Part shown: positions 35,202 to 47,900 of the stretch, piece after piece
Numbering within the stretch: the stretch's first letter is position 1
Layout: each line of letters begins with the position of its first letter
NCBI RefSeq assembly: GCF_021129175.1
Contig: NZ_JAJOHV010000035.1
Coordinates: forward strand, 1 to 64,000
DNA: 64,000 nt
Direction: 5' to 3'
From: Chromobacterium piscinae
GTDB taxonomy: Bacteria > Pseudomonadota > Gammaproteobacteria > Burkholderiales > Chromobacteriaceae
Made by a program: the position numbers and the translations under genes
Notes under the pieces: model-generated
Told to the model about the DNA's origin: nothing
Seen by the model: only the letters and a program-made list of their open reading frames with translations
Databases searched by the model: none

Positions 35202-35224
35202 AATATTGCAAAAAACGCAATATT
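35202..35224. promoter_or_regulatory. Perfect inverted repeat, likely LysR operator
   Basis: AATATTGC, 7 nt, GCAATATT: a perfect 8-bp inverted repeat matching the LysR pattern (ATTGC-N7-GCAAT, T-N11-A). It lies in the gap between the TauE/SafE gene and its divergent LysR gene, 10 nt before the LysR ATG. Confidence 0.7.
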
Positions 35225-35233
35225 GGAACCGCT

Positions 35234-36157
35234 ATGAAGCCGCTATGGGGCATCCGCATATTCTGCGCGGTGGTGGAGCAGAAAAGCTTCGTCTCCGCCG
35301 CCCGCCAGCTAGGCACCTCGCCCAGCAGCGCCACCCGCGCGCTGCAGGCGCTGGAAGAGGAGTTGGGCGCCATGCTGCTGGCCCGCTCCAGCAAACAGGT
35401 GGAGCTGACCATGGCCGGCGAGGCCTACTATCCCGCCGCCCGCCAGATGCTGGACCTGCAGCAGCAGGCCGAGGAGGAATTGAGCCAGCAGGCCGGCGCG
35501 CCGCGCGGCCTGTTGCGCTTCTCCGCGCCGGAGACGCTGGGGCGCGAGCTGCTGCCCGCCGTGCTGTCCAGCCTGGCCGATGCCCACGCCGGCCTGCGCT
35601 TCGAGGTGCTGTACAGCGATTCGATACTGGAGCCGATACGGGACAAGCTGGACTTCTCGATACGCGGCGCCTTCCCAGCCTCCAGCGAGCTGATCGGCCA
35701 TCCGCTGTGGCATTACCGCCGCCACCTGTACGCCAGCCCAAGCTACATCGCCCGCCACGGCGCGCCGGATCATCCCGTCGAGCTGCCCCAGCACCGGGTG
35801 GTGATCCATAGCGCGCCGCGGGTGCTGAAAGCCTGGAATTTCGTATCAAGCGATGAAACCGTCAGCCTCAACCTGAATGCCTGGCATCGCAGCAACTCGG
35901 GCAACGGCGTGCTGGACGCCGTCCGCGCCGGCATGGGCATCGCCCGGCTGGGAGACTGGCTGGCGGAGCCGCTGGCCGCGCGCGGCGAGCTGGTGCGGCT
36001 GTGCCCGGATTTCCGCATCGTGTCCAGCCATGGCGATGATCCGCAGATGCATGCGGTGTTCGCCAGCCGCGGCATGCCGCGCAAGGCCAGGCTGCTGCTG
36101 GACGCGCTGCGCCAGGAGGCCCGGACGCGCGGCTTCGGCCTTCATCCGCCGCGCTGA
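35234..36157 (+). CDS. LysR-type transcriptional regulator
   Basis: 307 aa. The N-terminal winged helix-turn-helix is ARQLGTSPSSATRALQALEEELG, followed by a substrate-binding domain of the LysR type with the CrgA/AaeR-like LRFSAPETLGRELLPAVLSSL. Such regulators usually act on the divergent gene, here the TauE/SafE exporter, through the inverted repeat between them. The effector is unknown. A terminator follows. Confidence 0.9.
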   Translation: MKPLWGIRIFCAVVEQKSFVSAARQLGTSPSSATRALQALEEELGAMLLARSSKQVELTMAGEAYYPAARQMLDLQQQAEEELSQQAGAPRGLLRFSAPETLGRELLPAVLSSLADAHAGLRFEVLYSDSILEPIRDKLDFSIRGAFPASSELIGHPLWHYRRHLYASPSYIARHGAPDHPVELPQHRVVIHSAPRVLKAWNFVSSDETVSLNLNAWHRSNSGNGVLDAVRAGMGIARLGDWLAEPLAARGELVRLCPDFRIVSSHGDDPQMHAVFASRGMPRKARLLLDALRQEARTRGFGLHPPR

Positions 36158-36165
36158 AAGCAAAA

Positions 36166-36186
36166 AGCCCCGCATGCGCGGGGCTT
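36166..36186 (-). terminator. Terminator for ppiD
   Basis: AGCCCCGC/GCGGGGCT stem around ATGC, with a T-run on the minus strand, 21 nt after the ppiD stop. It may also stop transcripts from the convergent LysR gene. Confidence 0.75.
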
Positions 36187-36206
36187 GGCGTTCGAAGCGT
36201 GCCGGA

Positions 36207-38045
36207 TCAGTTGTTGTCGGTCAGCGACTGCTTGCCGGCGGTGACCGGATACTTCTCGCGCAGCGCCTTCAGGTAGCTGGCCAACTGGCTGTTGGCGCTC
36301 AGCTCGCCCAGCACATTGCCCAGCTGCGCGCGGTCGGCGTCGGTGACGGCCGGGGCCGCAACCACCTTGTTGACACGATAGATCACGTACTCGCCGGTAT
36401 CGTGGCGCACGCCCGCGAAGCCAGGCAGCTTGTTGCCGGCCACGGCGAACACCGCGCGGACATCGGCTGCCGGCATGCCGGCGGCGGCGCGGCGGGATAC
36501 CGTGGCCGACTGGCCCCACTTCTGCGCATCCACGCCCTTGCCGGCCTTCAGCTCGGCCAGCAGAGCCTGGCCCTTCTTGTCGGCCAGCTTGGCGCCCTCC
36601 CGCTCCACCAGCTCCTTGCGGATCGCGTCGCTGACGTCGGCCAGCGGCTGCTGACGCTCCGGCTGGTGCTCGGCGATGCGGGCGACCACCAGGCGGTTGC
36701 CGCCGATATCCACCACTTCGCTGTTGTGCTTTTTCTTCAGCACATCGTCGCTGAACACGGCGGACAGCAGCTTGGCGTTGCCCAGCAGCTCATCCTGCGA
36801 CGGCTGGTTGCGCTGCATCCAGTCGGAGTGCTTGACCTCCAGCTTCAGCGCGTCGACGACGCCCTTCAGCGAGTCGGCCTGCTGGTAGGCGACTTCGTTC
36901 AGCTTGTCGGCCTGTTCGCGGAACAGCGCGGCGGACTTCTGCTTCTGCAGCTTGTCCACGATCACGCCCTTGACGTCCTCCAGGCTCTGCGACTTGACCG
37001 CGTCCAGGCGGATGATGTGGAAACCGTACTCGGTTTCCACCAGGTCGCTGATCTGGCCCGGCTTCAGCTTGAACACCGCGTCGTCGAATGGCTTGACCAT
37101 CATGCCGTGGCCGAAGAAGCCCAGGTCGCCGCCCTTCTCCGCGGAGCCAGGATCCTGCGACTTGGCCTTGGCCAGCTCGGCGAACTTGGCCGGATTGGCG
37201 CGCACATCCTTCAGGATGGCCTCGGCCTCGGCCTTGACCTTGGCCTTCTGCTCCGGCTTGGCGTCCTTGGCCACCGTCAGCAGGATATGCGAGGCGCGGC
37301 GCTGTTCGCCGGCCAGGTCGGCTTTGTGCTGGTCGTAGTACTTCTGCACGTCGGCGTCGCTGACCTTGATGCCCTGAGCCAAGGCATCCTGGGACAGCAC
37401 CACGTAATCCAGCTTCACCTGCTCCGGCAGCTTGAAGCGCTTGGCGTTGGCGTCGTAGTAAGCCTTGAGCGCGGCGGCATCGGTCTTCACCTCGGCGCCG
37501 AAATCAGACGGCTTCAGCACCAACTGCTGCAGCTCCCGGCCTTCGCCCAGTAGCCCTGCCACGCGCGTCACCACGGTGTTGGACACGAACTGGGTGCCGG
37601 CCACGCTGTTCAGCTGGCTTTGCAGCAGGATATCGCGGCTGATGTCGGCCTCAAAGGCTTCCGGATTCGGATAGCGGCTCTTCAGGAATTCGCTGTAGCG
37701 CTGGGAGCTGAACTGGCCGTTTTCCTGAAAGGCGGGAATGGAAGCGATCACCTTGCGCAGCTGTTCCGGGCTGACGGCGACGCCGTGGTCGCGGGCCTCG
37801 GCCAGCAGCAGCTCCTGGCGGATCAGATTTTCCAGCGCGGCCTGGCGGGCGGCGGGGTCGCTAGGCTGGCCTTCCAGCGCGCGATCTAGATCTCGCTTGT
37901 AGATCTTGGTCTTGCCCACCTTGACCAGATAGGGATCGTCGGTGGCGCTGGAATAGCTGCCGACGCCGAAGCCTACGAAAGTCAGGGCCACAGCGCCCAG
38001 GATCACTTGAATGACGGTTTTGTTGTTCTGGACAAACTCGAACAT
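36207..38045 (-). CDS. ppiD: Periplasmic folding factor PpiD
   Basis: 612 aa, with an N-terminal membrane anchor (VIQVILGAVALTFVGFGVGSY), a SurA-like N-domain, a parvulin domain (about residues 250-360, with LGFFGHGMMVKPFDDAVFKL) and a long C-terminal region. PpiD sits at the Sec translocon and chaperones exported proteins; whether it has prolyl isomerase activity is debated. The location after hupB and tRNA genes is the usual one, near lon and clpXP. Confidence 0.92.
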   Translation of the reverse strand: MFEFVQNNKTVIQVILGAVALTFVGFGVGSYSSATDDPYLVKVGKTKIYKRDLDRALEGQPSDPAARQAALENLIRQELLLAEARDHGVAVSPEQLRKVIASIPAFQENGQFSSQRYSEFLKSRYPNPEAFEADISRDILLQSQLNSVAGTQFVSNTVVTRVAGLLGEGRELQQLVLKPSDFGAEVKTDAAALKAYYDANAKRFKLPEQVKLDYVVLSQDALAQGIKVSDADVQKYYDQHKADLAGEQRRASHILLTVAKDAKPEQKAKVKAEAEAILKDVRANPAKFAELAKAKSQDPGSAEKGGDLGFFGHGMMVKPFDDAVFKLKPGQISDLVETEYGFHIIRLDAVKSQSLEDVKGVIVDKLQKQKSAALFREQADKLNEVAYQQADSLKGVVDALKLEVKHSDWMQRNQPSQDELLGNAKLLSAVFSDDVLKKKHNSEVVDIGGNRLVVARIAEHQPERQQPLADVSDAIRKELVEREGAKLADKKGQALLAELKAGKGVDAQKWGQSATVSRRAAAGMPAADVRAVFAVAGNKLPGFAGVRHDTGEYVIYRVNKVVAAPAVTDADRAQLGNVLGELSANSQLASYLKALREKYPVTAGKQSLTDNN

Positions 38046-38070
38046 GACGATTGGCTAAGGCCACCCCTGT

Positions 38071-38104
38071 AAAAAAAAAGGTGAACACGCAAACGGTTCA
38101 CCTT
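38071..38104 (-). terminator. Terminator after the tRNA genes
   Basis: AAGGTGAAC (38078-38086) and GTTCACCTT (38096-38104) form a 9-bp stem; on the minus strand a run of nine T follows. It lies between tRNA-Asp and ppiD. Confidence 0.85.
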
Positions 38105-38116
38105 CTCTTGTGTATT

Positions 38117-38193
38117 TGGCGGAGTGGACGGGGCTCGAACCCGCGACCCCCGGCGTGACAGGCCGGTATTCTGACCAACTGAACTACCACTCC
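38117..38193 (-). tRNA. tRNA-Asp (GTC)
   Basis: 77 nt with a full cloverleaf and encoded CCA end: acceptor GGAGTGG pairs with CCACTCC, the anticodon loop is CCTGTCACG, the T-arm has GGTTCGAACC. The sequence is nearly the same as E. coli tRNA-Asp. Follows tRNA-Val by 7 nt. Confidence 0.97.
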
Positions 38194-38200
38194 GTGCCGT

Positions 38201-38276
38201 TGGTGGGCGTTGACGGAGTCGAACCGCCGACATTCTGCTTGTAAGGCAGACGCTCTACCAACTGAGCTAAACGCCC
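38201..38276 (-). tRNA. tRNA-Val (TAC)
   Basis: 76 nt with encoded CCA end: acceptor GGGCGTT pairs with AACGCCC, anticodon loop CTTACAA, T-arm GGTTCGACTCC. It is the first tRNA of the pair, between hupB and tRNA-Asp. A CTCCGCCG/CGGCGGAG hairpin lies between hupB and this tRNA (about 38283-38318). Confidence 0.97.
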
Positions 38277-38324
38277 GTGCGCTCCGCCGAACCCTGCAAA
38301 ATCAGGCCCCGGCGGAGTGGCAAA

Positions 38325-38594
38325 TTATAGCGCGTCTTTCAGTGCCTTGCCAGCGCGGAACTTCGGAGAACGTGCCGCCGGGATCTTGATGGTGGCGCCG
38401 GTCTTCGGGTTGCGGCCGCTGCGCTCAGCGCGCTCGCCCACGTAGAAAGTGCCGAAACCCACCAGGGTCACGGTATCGCCTTTTTTCAAGGCGGAGGTAA
38501 CGGCAGCAACCATGCCGTCCAGAGCCTTGGCAGCAGCAGCCTTGGAGATGTCGGCTTCTGCCGCGATGGCGTCAATCAGTTCAGACTTGTTCAC
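38325..38594 (-). CDS. hupB: DNA-binding protein HU-beta
   Basis: 89 aa, the normal HU length. [20 protein letters not shown] is the family start, and the beta-arm region [22 protein letters not shown] contains the DNA-bending RNPKTG motif. It bends DNA and packs the chromosome. It is followed by two tRNAs and is downstream of lon, the standard arrangement. Its strong promoter is at 38648-38677. Confidence 0.97.
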   Translation of the reverse strand: MNKSELIDAIAAEADISKAAAAKALDGMVAAVTSALKKGDTVTLVGFGTFYVGERAERSGRNPKTGATIKIPAARSPKFRAGKALKDAL

Positions 38595-38647
38595 GTAAGT
38601 CCCCTTTCGTCGTTCTCGGTCTACGTAGTTCAGATAAAAACGCTTGC

Positions 38648-38677
38648 TTTATAGCAAGGCGGAAATCCTTGTGTCAA
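38648..38677 (-). promoter_or_regulatory. Strong sigma-70 promoter of hupB
   Basis: On the minus strand TTGACA, 18 nt, TATAAA, about 50 nt before the hupB start codon; the -35 is consensus. The gap up to the lon stop (38768) holds no other gene. Confidence 0.7.
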
Positions 38678-38767
38678 GCGGCTTCCACGGTCATTTTGCT
38701 AATTCGCAAGCACAACGGGAAGCCGCGAAAACACAGCTTATTCACGGCTTCGGTAAGACCATGATTC

Positions 38768-41182
<2,415 letters not shown>

Positions 41183-41218
41183 ATCACCTAACCTTAGCTT
41201 GGGGAAACAATGCTTGGA

Positions 41219-41245
41219 AAATGGGGCGAAAGGCCAGAATATCAA
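41219..41245 (-). promoter_or_regulatory. Candidate sigma-32 heat-shock promoter of lon
   Basis: On the minus strand TTGATA, 13 nt, CCCCATTT, about 37 nt before the lon ATG. The -10 matches the sigma-32 consensus CCCCATnT well and the -35 matches TTGAAA at five of six positions. Confidence 0.6.
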
Positions 41246-41281
41246 CACCCCATACTAAAACAGATTACGTCGGTGACAAAT

Positions 41282-41304
41282 AAAAAACCGCCCTGACGGG
41301 CGGT
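41282..41304 (-). terminator. Terminator after clpX
   Basis: ACCGCCC/GGGCGGT stem with loop TGAC; on the minus strand a T-run follows. 22 nt after the clpX stop, so lon is separately promoted. Confidence 0.8.
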
Positions 41305-41325
41305 TCAGTCATTCAGGCCAGGCCG

Positions 41326-42606
41326 TCAGGCGGATTGTGCCACACCGCCGCCTTCGCGATAGATGAAAAGCGGCTTGTCGCCCTTCTCGATCACTTTCTC
41401 GTCGACGACGACCTTTTCCACATCCTGCATGGACGGCAGCTCGTACATCGTGTCCAGCAGCGCGCGCTCCAGAATGGAACGCAGGCCGCGGGCGCCGGTC
41501 TTGCGGGCAAGCGCCTGCTTGGCGATCACGCGCAGCGCCGACGGCCGAACCTCCAGCTCCACCGTCTCCAGCGAGAACAGCCTCTGGTACTGCTTGATCA
41601 GCGCGTTTTTCGGCTGAGTCAGGATGGAAACCAGCGCTTCCTCGTCCAGCTCCTCCAGCGTGGCCACCACCGGCAGACGACCGATCAATTCCGGAATCAA
41701 ACCGAAACGGATGATGTCCTGCGGCTCGACTTCCTGGAACAGCTTGGTCAGGCTCTTGCCGTCGTCCTTGGAGGAGACTTCGGCGCCGAAGCCGATGCCG
41801 CCCTTCTCGGAACGCTGGCGAATGATCTTGTCCAGACCATCGAAAGCGCCGCCGCAGACGAACAGGATGTTGGTGGTGTCGACCTGGATGAACTCCTGGT
41901 TCGGATGTTTGCGGCCGCCCTGCGGCGGCACCGAGGCCACCGTGCCCTCGATCAGCTTCAGCAAGGCCTGCTGCACGCCCTCGCCCGATACGTCGCGGGT
42001 GATGGACGGGTTTTCCGACTTGCGCGAGATCTTGTCGATCTCGTCGATGTAGACGATGCCGCGCTGGGCCTTCTCCACATCGTAGTCGCACTTCTGAAGC
42101 AGCTTCTGGATGATGTGCTCGACATCCTCGCCCACATACCCCGCCTCGGTCAGCGTGGTGGCGTCGGCGATGACGAAGGGCACGTCTAGCAAGCGCGCCA
42201 GCGACTGGGCCAGCAGGGTCTTGCCGGAGCCGGTCGGACCGATCAAGAGGATGTTGCTCTTGGCCAGCTCGACGTCGTCCTTGCCGCCCTTGTTGTACAA
42301 CCGCTTATAGTGGTTGTACACCGCCACCGACAGGGTCTTCTTGGCGAAGTCCTGGCCGATGATGTACTGGTCCAGGTCCGCACGAATCTCCTGCGGCGTC
42401 GGCAAGGGATGGTCGTCAGACCCGCTGCCGATCACTTCGCCGCCAGCGCCTTTTTCCAGCTCTTCGCGGATGATGTCGTTACACAGCTCGACGCATTCAT
42501 TGCAAATGAACACCTGCGGTCCGGCGATCAGCCGTTGCACCTCATGCTGGCTCTTTCCGCAGAAAGAGCAGTAGAGAAGCTTCTCGTTGCTGTTTTTGTC
42601 AGCCAT
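41326..42606 (-). CDS. clpX: ClpX unfoldase
   Basis: 426 aa. The N-terminal zinc-binding domain has CSFCGKS and CNECVELC, then AAA+ Walker [11 protein letters not shown], Walker [13 protein letters not shown] and the family tail. It unfolds substrates and feeds them to ClpP. It lies after clpP with a 16-nt gap and shares the operon with tig and clpP; the terminator comes after it. Confidence 0.97.
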   Translation of the reverse strand: MADKNSNEKLLYCSFCGKSQHEVQRLIAGPQVFICNECVELCNDIIREELEKGAGGEVIGSGSDDHPLPTPQEIRADLDQYIIGQDFAKKTLSVAVYNHYKRLYNKGGKDDVELAKSNILLIGPTGSGKTLLAQSLARLLDVPFVIADATTLTEAGYVGEDVEHIIQKLLQKCDYDVEKAQRGIVYIDEIDKISRKSENPSITRDVSGEGVQQALLKLIEGTVASVPPQGGRKHPNQEFIQVDTTNILFVCGGAFDGLDKIIRQRSEKGGIGFGAEVSSKDDGKSLTKLFQEVEPQDIIRFGLIPELIGRLPVVATLEELDEEALVSILTQPKNALIKQYQRLFSLETVELEVRPSALRVIAKQALARKTGARGLRSILERALLDTMYELPSMQDVEKVVVDEKVIEKGDKPLFIYREGGGVAQSA

Positions 42607-42622
42607 TAGCCAATTCCACTAC

Positions 42623-43255
42623 TTAGGCCGTCACATCCCGACGGGAAGACAGCACTTTATCGATCATGCCGTACGCACGAGCCTCTTCCGCCGACATGAA
42701 GTTGTCGCGTTCGGTGTCGGACTGCACACGCTCCAGCGTCTGGCCCGAGTGCTTGGCCAGCAGCTCGTTCATCTTGGCCTTCACCTTGACCAGCTCGCGG
42801 GCATGGATCTCGATGTCGGTCACCTGGCCGGACAGACCGCCGCCGTACAGCAGCGGCTGGTGAATCATCACCCGGCTGTTCTCCAGCGCGAAACGCTTGC
42901 CATGGGCGCCCGCCGCCAACAGGAAGGCGCCCATGCTGGCCGCCTGCCCGATGCACAGCGTGGAAACATCCGGCTTGATGAAGTTCATCGTATCGTAGAT
43001 CGACATGCCGGCGGTAATCGAACCGCCCGGCGAGTTGATGTAGAAATGGATGTCCTTGTCCGGATTTTCCGACTCCAGGAACAGCATCTGCGCCACAACC
43101 AGGTTGGCCGACTCGTCGGTGACAGGGCCGACCAGGAAGACGATGCGTTCCTTCAGCAGGCGAGAGTAGATGTCATAGGCGCGCTCGCCCCGACCGCTCT
43201 GCTCCACCACCATGGGCACCAAGCCCAGACCTTGCGCTTCCATCATAGATTTCAT
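42623..43255 (-). CDS. clpP: ClpP protease subunit
   Basis: 210 aa from the ATG at 43255, with GGAG 6 nt upstream (a TTG at 43267 is in frame). The catalytic Ser is in [14 protein letters not shown], His in RVMIHQPLL and Asp in SDTERDNFM. It forms the tetradecameric barrel used by ClpX (and ClpA). Located 21 nt after tig, in the usual tig-clpP-clpX order. Confidence 0.97.
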   Translation of the reverse strand: MKSMMEAQGLGLVPMVVEQSGRGERAYDIYSRLLKERIVFLVGPVTDESANLVVAQMLFLESENPDKDIHFYINSPGGSITAGMSIYDTMNFIKPDVSTLCIGQAASMGAFLLAAGAHGKRFALENSRVMIHQPLLYGGGLSGQVTDIEIHARELVKVKAKMNELLAKHSGQTLERVQSDTERDNFMSAEEARAYGMIDKVLSSRRDVTA

Positions 43256-43276
43256 CGGCCACTCCAAAAGTTGTTA

Positions 43277-44584
43277 TCAGGCTTGGCTGCCCATCAGTTC
43301 ATCGAAGGACAGGTCCTTGGCTACAACATTGGCCTGAGACAGCACAAATTCAACCACGTTGTCTTCCAGAACCATCGAAGTCGGGCCTTCCAGACGGTCT
43401 TGGCTCTCGTAGTACCAAGCCAGAACGTCTTCCGGCTGCTCGTAGCTGTCGGCGAATTCGGTGATCATGGCGCGAACCTGCTCCGGCTTGGCTTCCAGCT
43501 TGTTGGCATCAACCATTTCAGACAGGATCAGGCCCAGCTTCACGCGGCGCTCGGCCTGGGCGGCGAACAGTTCCGGCGGGAACGGCATGTCTTTCACATT
43601 CATGCCGCGCTGTTGCATGTCGCGGCGGGCTTGCTCGACCAGACGGCCGATTTCGAGGCTCACCAGGGCTTTCGGCAGCTCCAGCTCGGTGGCGTCGATC
43701 AGCGCCTGCATCACGTTTTCCTTGATGCGGGCCTGCAGGCGGCGCTTCACTTCGCGCTCGACGTTCTTGCGGATTTCGCCGCGCATCTTTTCCACGTCGC
43801 CTTCGGCGATGCCCAGCATCTTGGCGAATTCTTCGTTCACTTCCGGCAGGGTGGCTTCAGCCACGTTCTTCACCAGGATCTCGAACACGGCCTTCTTGCC
43901 GGCCACGTCCTTGCCATGGTAGTCCTCGGGGAAGCTCACTTCCACGCTCTTGATGTCGCCTTCCTTGGCGCCGACGATGCCGGCTTCGAACTCGGCCAGC
44001 ATCTGGCCCTGGCCCAGCACGAAGGGGAAGTTCTCGGAGGAGCCGCCTTCGAATGCCACGCCGTCGATGGCGCCCTTGAAGTCGATGATCACGCGATCGC
44101 CTTCGGCGGCTGCGCGCTCAACGCGGTTGTAGCGGGTGCGCTGCTTGCGCAGGATGTCGATGGTCTTTTCGATTTCGGCGTCGCCGACAACGGTATTCGG
44201 CTTTTCGATTTCCTTGCCGGCCAGCTCGCCGACCTTCACTTCCGGATACACTTCGAAAGTGGCGGCGAACTTGAAGTTTTCCTTATCGTCGCCGGCGGCA
44301 ACCGGCTCGAAACGCGGGTAGCCGGCAACGCGCAGGCTTTGTTCGGTCACGGCTTTGTAAAAGCCTTGCTGAACCTGTTCACCCATCACCTCTTCACGCA
44401 CCTGGGCGCCGTAGTTCATTTCCACGATCTTCAGCGGAGCCTTGCCCGGGCGGAAACCTTGGATCTTGGCGCCGCGGGCCACGCGCTTCAGGCGCTCGGC
44501 AACCTGGGTTTCAATGGCGGCCATCGGCAGGGCGATGTTCATGCGGCGTTCAAGATTGCTCAGAGTTTCCAGCTGTACTTGCAT
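43277..44584 (-). CDS. tig: Trigger factor, ribosome-bound chaperone
   Basis: 435 aa. The ribosome-binding N-domain has GFRPGKAPLKIVE (about residues 41-53), the central FKBP-like PPIase domain runs through GRDRVI-type sequence near FKGAIDGVAFEGGSSENFPF, and the C-domain is helical. Length matches E. coli (432 aa). It is first of the protein-quality operon; its promoter region lies at 44719-44746. Confidence 0.97.
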   Translation of the reverse strand: MQVQLETLSNLERRMNIALPMAAIETQVAERLKRVARGAKIQGFRPGKAPLKIVEMNYGAQVREEVMGEQVQQGFYKAVTEQSLRVAGYPRFEPVAAGDDKENFKFAATFEVYPEVKVGELAGKEIEKPNTVVGDAEIEKTIDILRKQRTRYNRVERAAAEGDRVIIDFKGAIDGVAFEGGSSENFPFVLGQGQMLAEFEAGIVGAKEGDIKSVEVSFPEDYHGKDVAGKKAVFEILVKNVAEATLPEVNEEFAKMLGIAEGDVEKMRGEIRKNVEREVKRRLQARIKENVMQALIDATELELPKALVSLEIGRLVEQARRDMQQRGMNVKDMPFPPELFAAQAERRVKLGLILSEMVDANKLEAKPEQVRAMITEFADSYEQPEDVLAWYYESQDRLEGPTSMVLEDNVVEFVLSQANVVAKDLSFDELMGSQA

Positions 44585-44998
44585 GTTGATTCCTTAAGTG
44601 TGACAGGTTTTAGTCATCTGGGACGGTACGACGCTCACTCCCGCCAGGTTCCGGCACCCGCCGGACGGCTTGGAAGCGGCGCTGCGTGGAGTTACACCAC
44701 GCACCCAACGAAGCAAAGAGTATAGCACGCAGGGCCGGCTTGTCTGCCCCTGCGCCGCTCCGGCTTAGGCCGGGAGGCTCGCTCGGCTGCGGCTCAGGCG
44801 AGCGCCCCGCCGCGAAGCCGAAAGGATTCCGGCTTGATATTGCTGAGGATTTTCCCGACGCGCGCACGGCTGGCGGCGCCATCTGCTATCATCCCGCTTC
44901 ATGCAAATTGCCATTTCCGGCAGAGAAAATATCCTGAAAGAATGAGCCTTTCCGCCCGAAACCGCGCCTCCCGGCCCCAACCCTCCCTCGGTGACGCC
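44585..44998. promoter_or_regulatory. 414-nt intergenic region, tig promoter and A2M leader
   Basis: On the minus strand a -10 TATACT (44719-44724) with CAGACA as -35 at 16 nt (44741-44746) could be the tig promoter, about 140 nt before the start. The rest serves as leader and promoter for the divergent macroglobulin gene; a reading frame extending upstream of 44999 starts in this DNA without a signal peptide at its N-terminus, so it is not coding. No other element seen. Confidence 0.4.
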
Positions 44999-47900
44999 AT
45001 GAAGACACTGCTGCGCCGCAGCCTGCTGCTCGCCGTTCTCGCCGCCCCCGCCGCCTCTCACGCCGGCGTGGTCACCTTCAGCCCGCAGGGCGAAGTGAAG
45101 GAAATCAACCAGGTGCGCGCCACCTTCTCAGCCAGCATGATCGCGCTGGGCAACAGCGCCGCGCCGGCGCCGTTCGCCTGGAGCTGCGGCCTGAAAGGCA
45201 AGGGCCATTGGGTGGACGACAAGACCTGGGCGCTGGACCTGCCGGAAACGCCCGCCGCCAATACCGACTGCCGCTTCACGCTGAAGCCCGGCCTGAAGGA
45301 TGCGCAGGGCGCCGCGGTAAGCGGTCCGGCCTTCCGCTTCTTCACCGGCCTTCCCATCGTCAGCCGCAGCTGGCCGGACGAGGGACGGATCGAGGAAGAC
45401 CAGGCCTTCGTGCTGAAATTCAACGCCGCCAATGTGTCGCCGTCCTCGCTCTACTGCCAGTCGTCCAGCCTGCCCGAGCGCATCCCGGCGCAGCCGCTGG
45501 CCGCTCCCGACCGCGCGGCGTTGCTCAAGCACCTGGATCTGCAAAAAGACGCCGCCCGGGTGCTGACCGTGCGTTGCGGCCAACGCCTGGCGCCGGACAG
45601 CAAGCTGTCGCTGGTGCATCTTCGCGGCGCCGGCAAGCCGGACAAGCTGGACTTCCAGGTCCGCCCCGCCTTCAGCGCCAGCATGAGCTGCCAGCGCGAA
45701 AGCGCCAAGGGCGCCTGCATCCCATTCAAGCCCGTCACGCTGAACTTCAGCTCGCCAGTGCCGGAAAAACTGGCGATGGCGGTGCGGCTGTCCGGCGGCG
45801 GCGCAGAGCGCGCGCCCCTGGCGCAGGAGCGCAGCAAGGGCGAGCCGGTGGGCAGCATCAGTTTCGCGCCGCCTTTCCCCCCGCTGGAAACGCTGACGCT
45901 GACGCTGCCCAAGGAATTCCGCGACGAGGTGGGCCGGCCGCTGGTCAATGCCGGCCGCTTCCCGCTGTCGTTCAAGCTGGGCGACTATCCGCCGCTGGCC
46001 AAATTCGCCGCCGCGCCATTCGGCATCATAGAGTCCGGCTCAGACGCCGCCTTGCCGATCACGCTGCGCGGCGTGGAGGCCAACCTGAAGATCAAGTCGG
46101 TGCAGTTGGGCGGCCAGTCGCTGCGCCTCACCCGCGACGCCGACATGATGGCGTGGCTGGCCAAGGTCCATCGTTACCATGAAAGCAACCTGCCGGCCGG
46201 CAAGGACAAGACCGTGGAAAGCCGGCGCGTGTCGCTGCTCTCCAAAAACCGCGACGCCGAGCCGCTGAAACTGCCGGCGCAGCCGGACAAGAACGGCAAA
46301 TGGCCGTTCGAGGTGGTGGGCATCCCGCTGCCTAAGCCCGGCCTCTACGTGGTGGAAGTGTCGTCCCGCCTCTTGGGCAAGTCGCTGCTGGGCGCCGACA
46401 AACCGATGTACGTGCGCACCGCCGCCCTCGTCACCAATATGGCGGTGCACCTGAAGCGATCCAGCGAGAACGCCTCGGTGTGGGTCACCACGCTGGACAA
46501 GGGCAAGCCGGTGCCGGACGCCAAAATCAGCGTCTACGACTGCAAGGGCGAGGCGCTGTGGTCCGGCAAGACCGACAAGAACGGTATCGCCAGCATCAGC
46601 AAGCAGCTGAACGGCGGCGAATGCTCGTCCGACGAAGAGCTGTCCGGCCTGTTCGTCACCGCCCACGCCAAGGACGCTCAGGGCAACGAGGACGTATCCT
46701 TCGTCCGCTCCGGCTGGAACCGCGGCATCGAGTCGTGGCGCTTCCCCTTCCCCACGCAATGGAACGACAGCCCGTCCATCCTAGCCCACACCATTCTGGA
46801 CCGACCGCTGTTCCGCGCCGGCGAAACGGTATCGATGAAGCACCTGCTGCGGGTGCAGGCCGGCAAGGGACTGGCCCAGCTGAAGCCCAACCAGCTGCCG
46901 CAGCAGTTGCGCATCGTCCACGACGGCAGCGGCGACGAAGTCAGCCTGCCGCTGGCCTGGCGCAACGGCCGCTACGCCGAAAGCAGCTTTACTCTGCCGA
47001 AAGAGGCCAAGCTTGGCGAATACACGCTGTATCTGGAGCGCAAGGGCACGCGCGGCCCGGACGACAAGGCCAAGCCATCCAGCCCGGAGCTGGACGGCTA
47101 TTCGCTGCACAGCGGCAGCTTCCGCGTCGAGGAATTCCGCCTGCCGGTAATGACCGGCCGCATCTTCACCGCCAAGGGCGCCAATATCGGCGCCAAGCAG
47201 GTTCCGCTGAACGTGTCGATGTCCTGGGGCAACGGCGGCCCGGCCAAGGACTGGCCGGTGGAGGTCAGCGCGATGCTGGCCGACGCCTACACCCGCATCA
47301 AAGCCTACGACGGCTTCACCTTCTCTCCGCCGCAGCGCAACCGGGAAAACAGCGAAGGCTCGCTGGACGGCAAGGTGGTGCTGGACAAGGCCGCGCTCAA
47401 ACTGGACGCCAACGGCAACGGCAAGGCGACCGTCGACAAGCTGCCCAAGCTGGACCGTCGCTACGATCTGGTGACCGAGGCCGCCTACCGAGACCCCAAC
47501 GGCGAAACCCAGACCATCACCCGCCGCATCCCGCTGTGGCCCGCCGCCTTGCAGGTAGGCGTCAGCGTCGACAGCTGGATCACCGCCGGCCGCGCGCTGC
47601 AGCTGAAAGCCGTGGTGCTGGACACCGCCGGCAAACCCATCGCCAACAAGGACGTCAAGGTCACGCTGCGCGAGCACCGCTACCTGTCCAGCCGCAAACG
47701 GCTGGTCGGCGGCTTCTACGCCTGGGACCACAACGAGGAAACCGACGACAAGGGCAAGGTGTGCAGCGGCACCACCGACGCCCGCGGCCTGGTGTTCTGC
47801 GACATCAACCTCAAAGACGCCGGCGACATGGAGCTGATCGCCGAAGCAAAGGACGACCAGGGCAACGTCGCCCAGGCTGCGCAATCGGTTTGGGTAAGCA

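Noticed and set aside
38283-38318. Hairpin between hupB and tRNA-Val as a Rho-independent terminator
   Set aside because: The stem is long but lacks a T-run on the minus strand; it may be a processing site instead.
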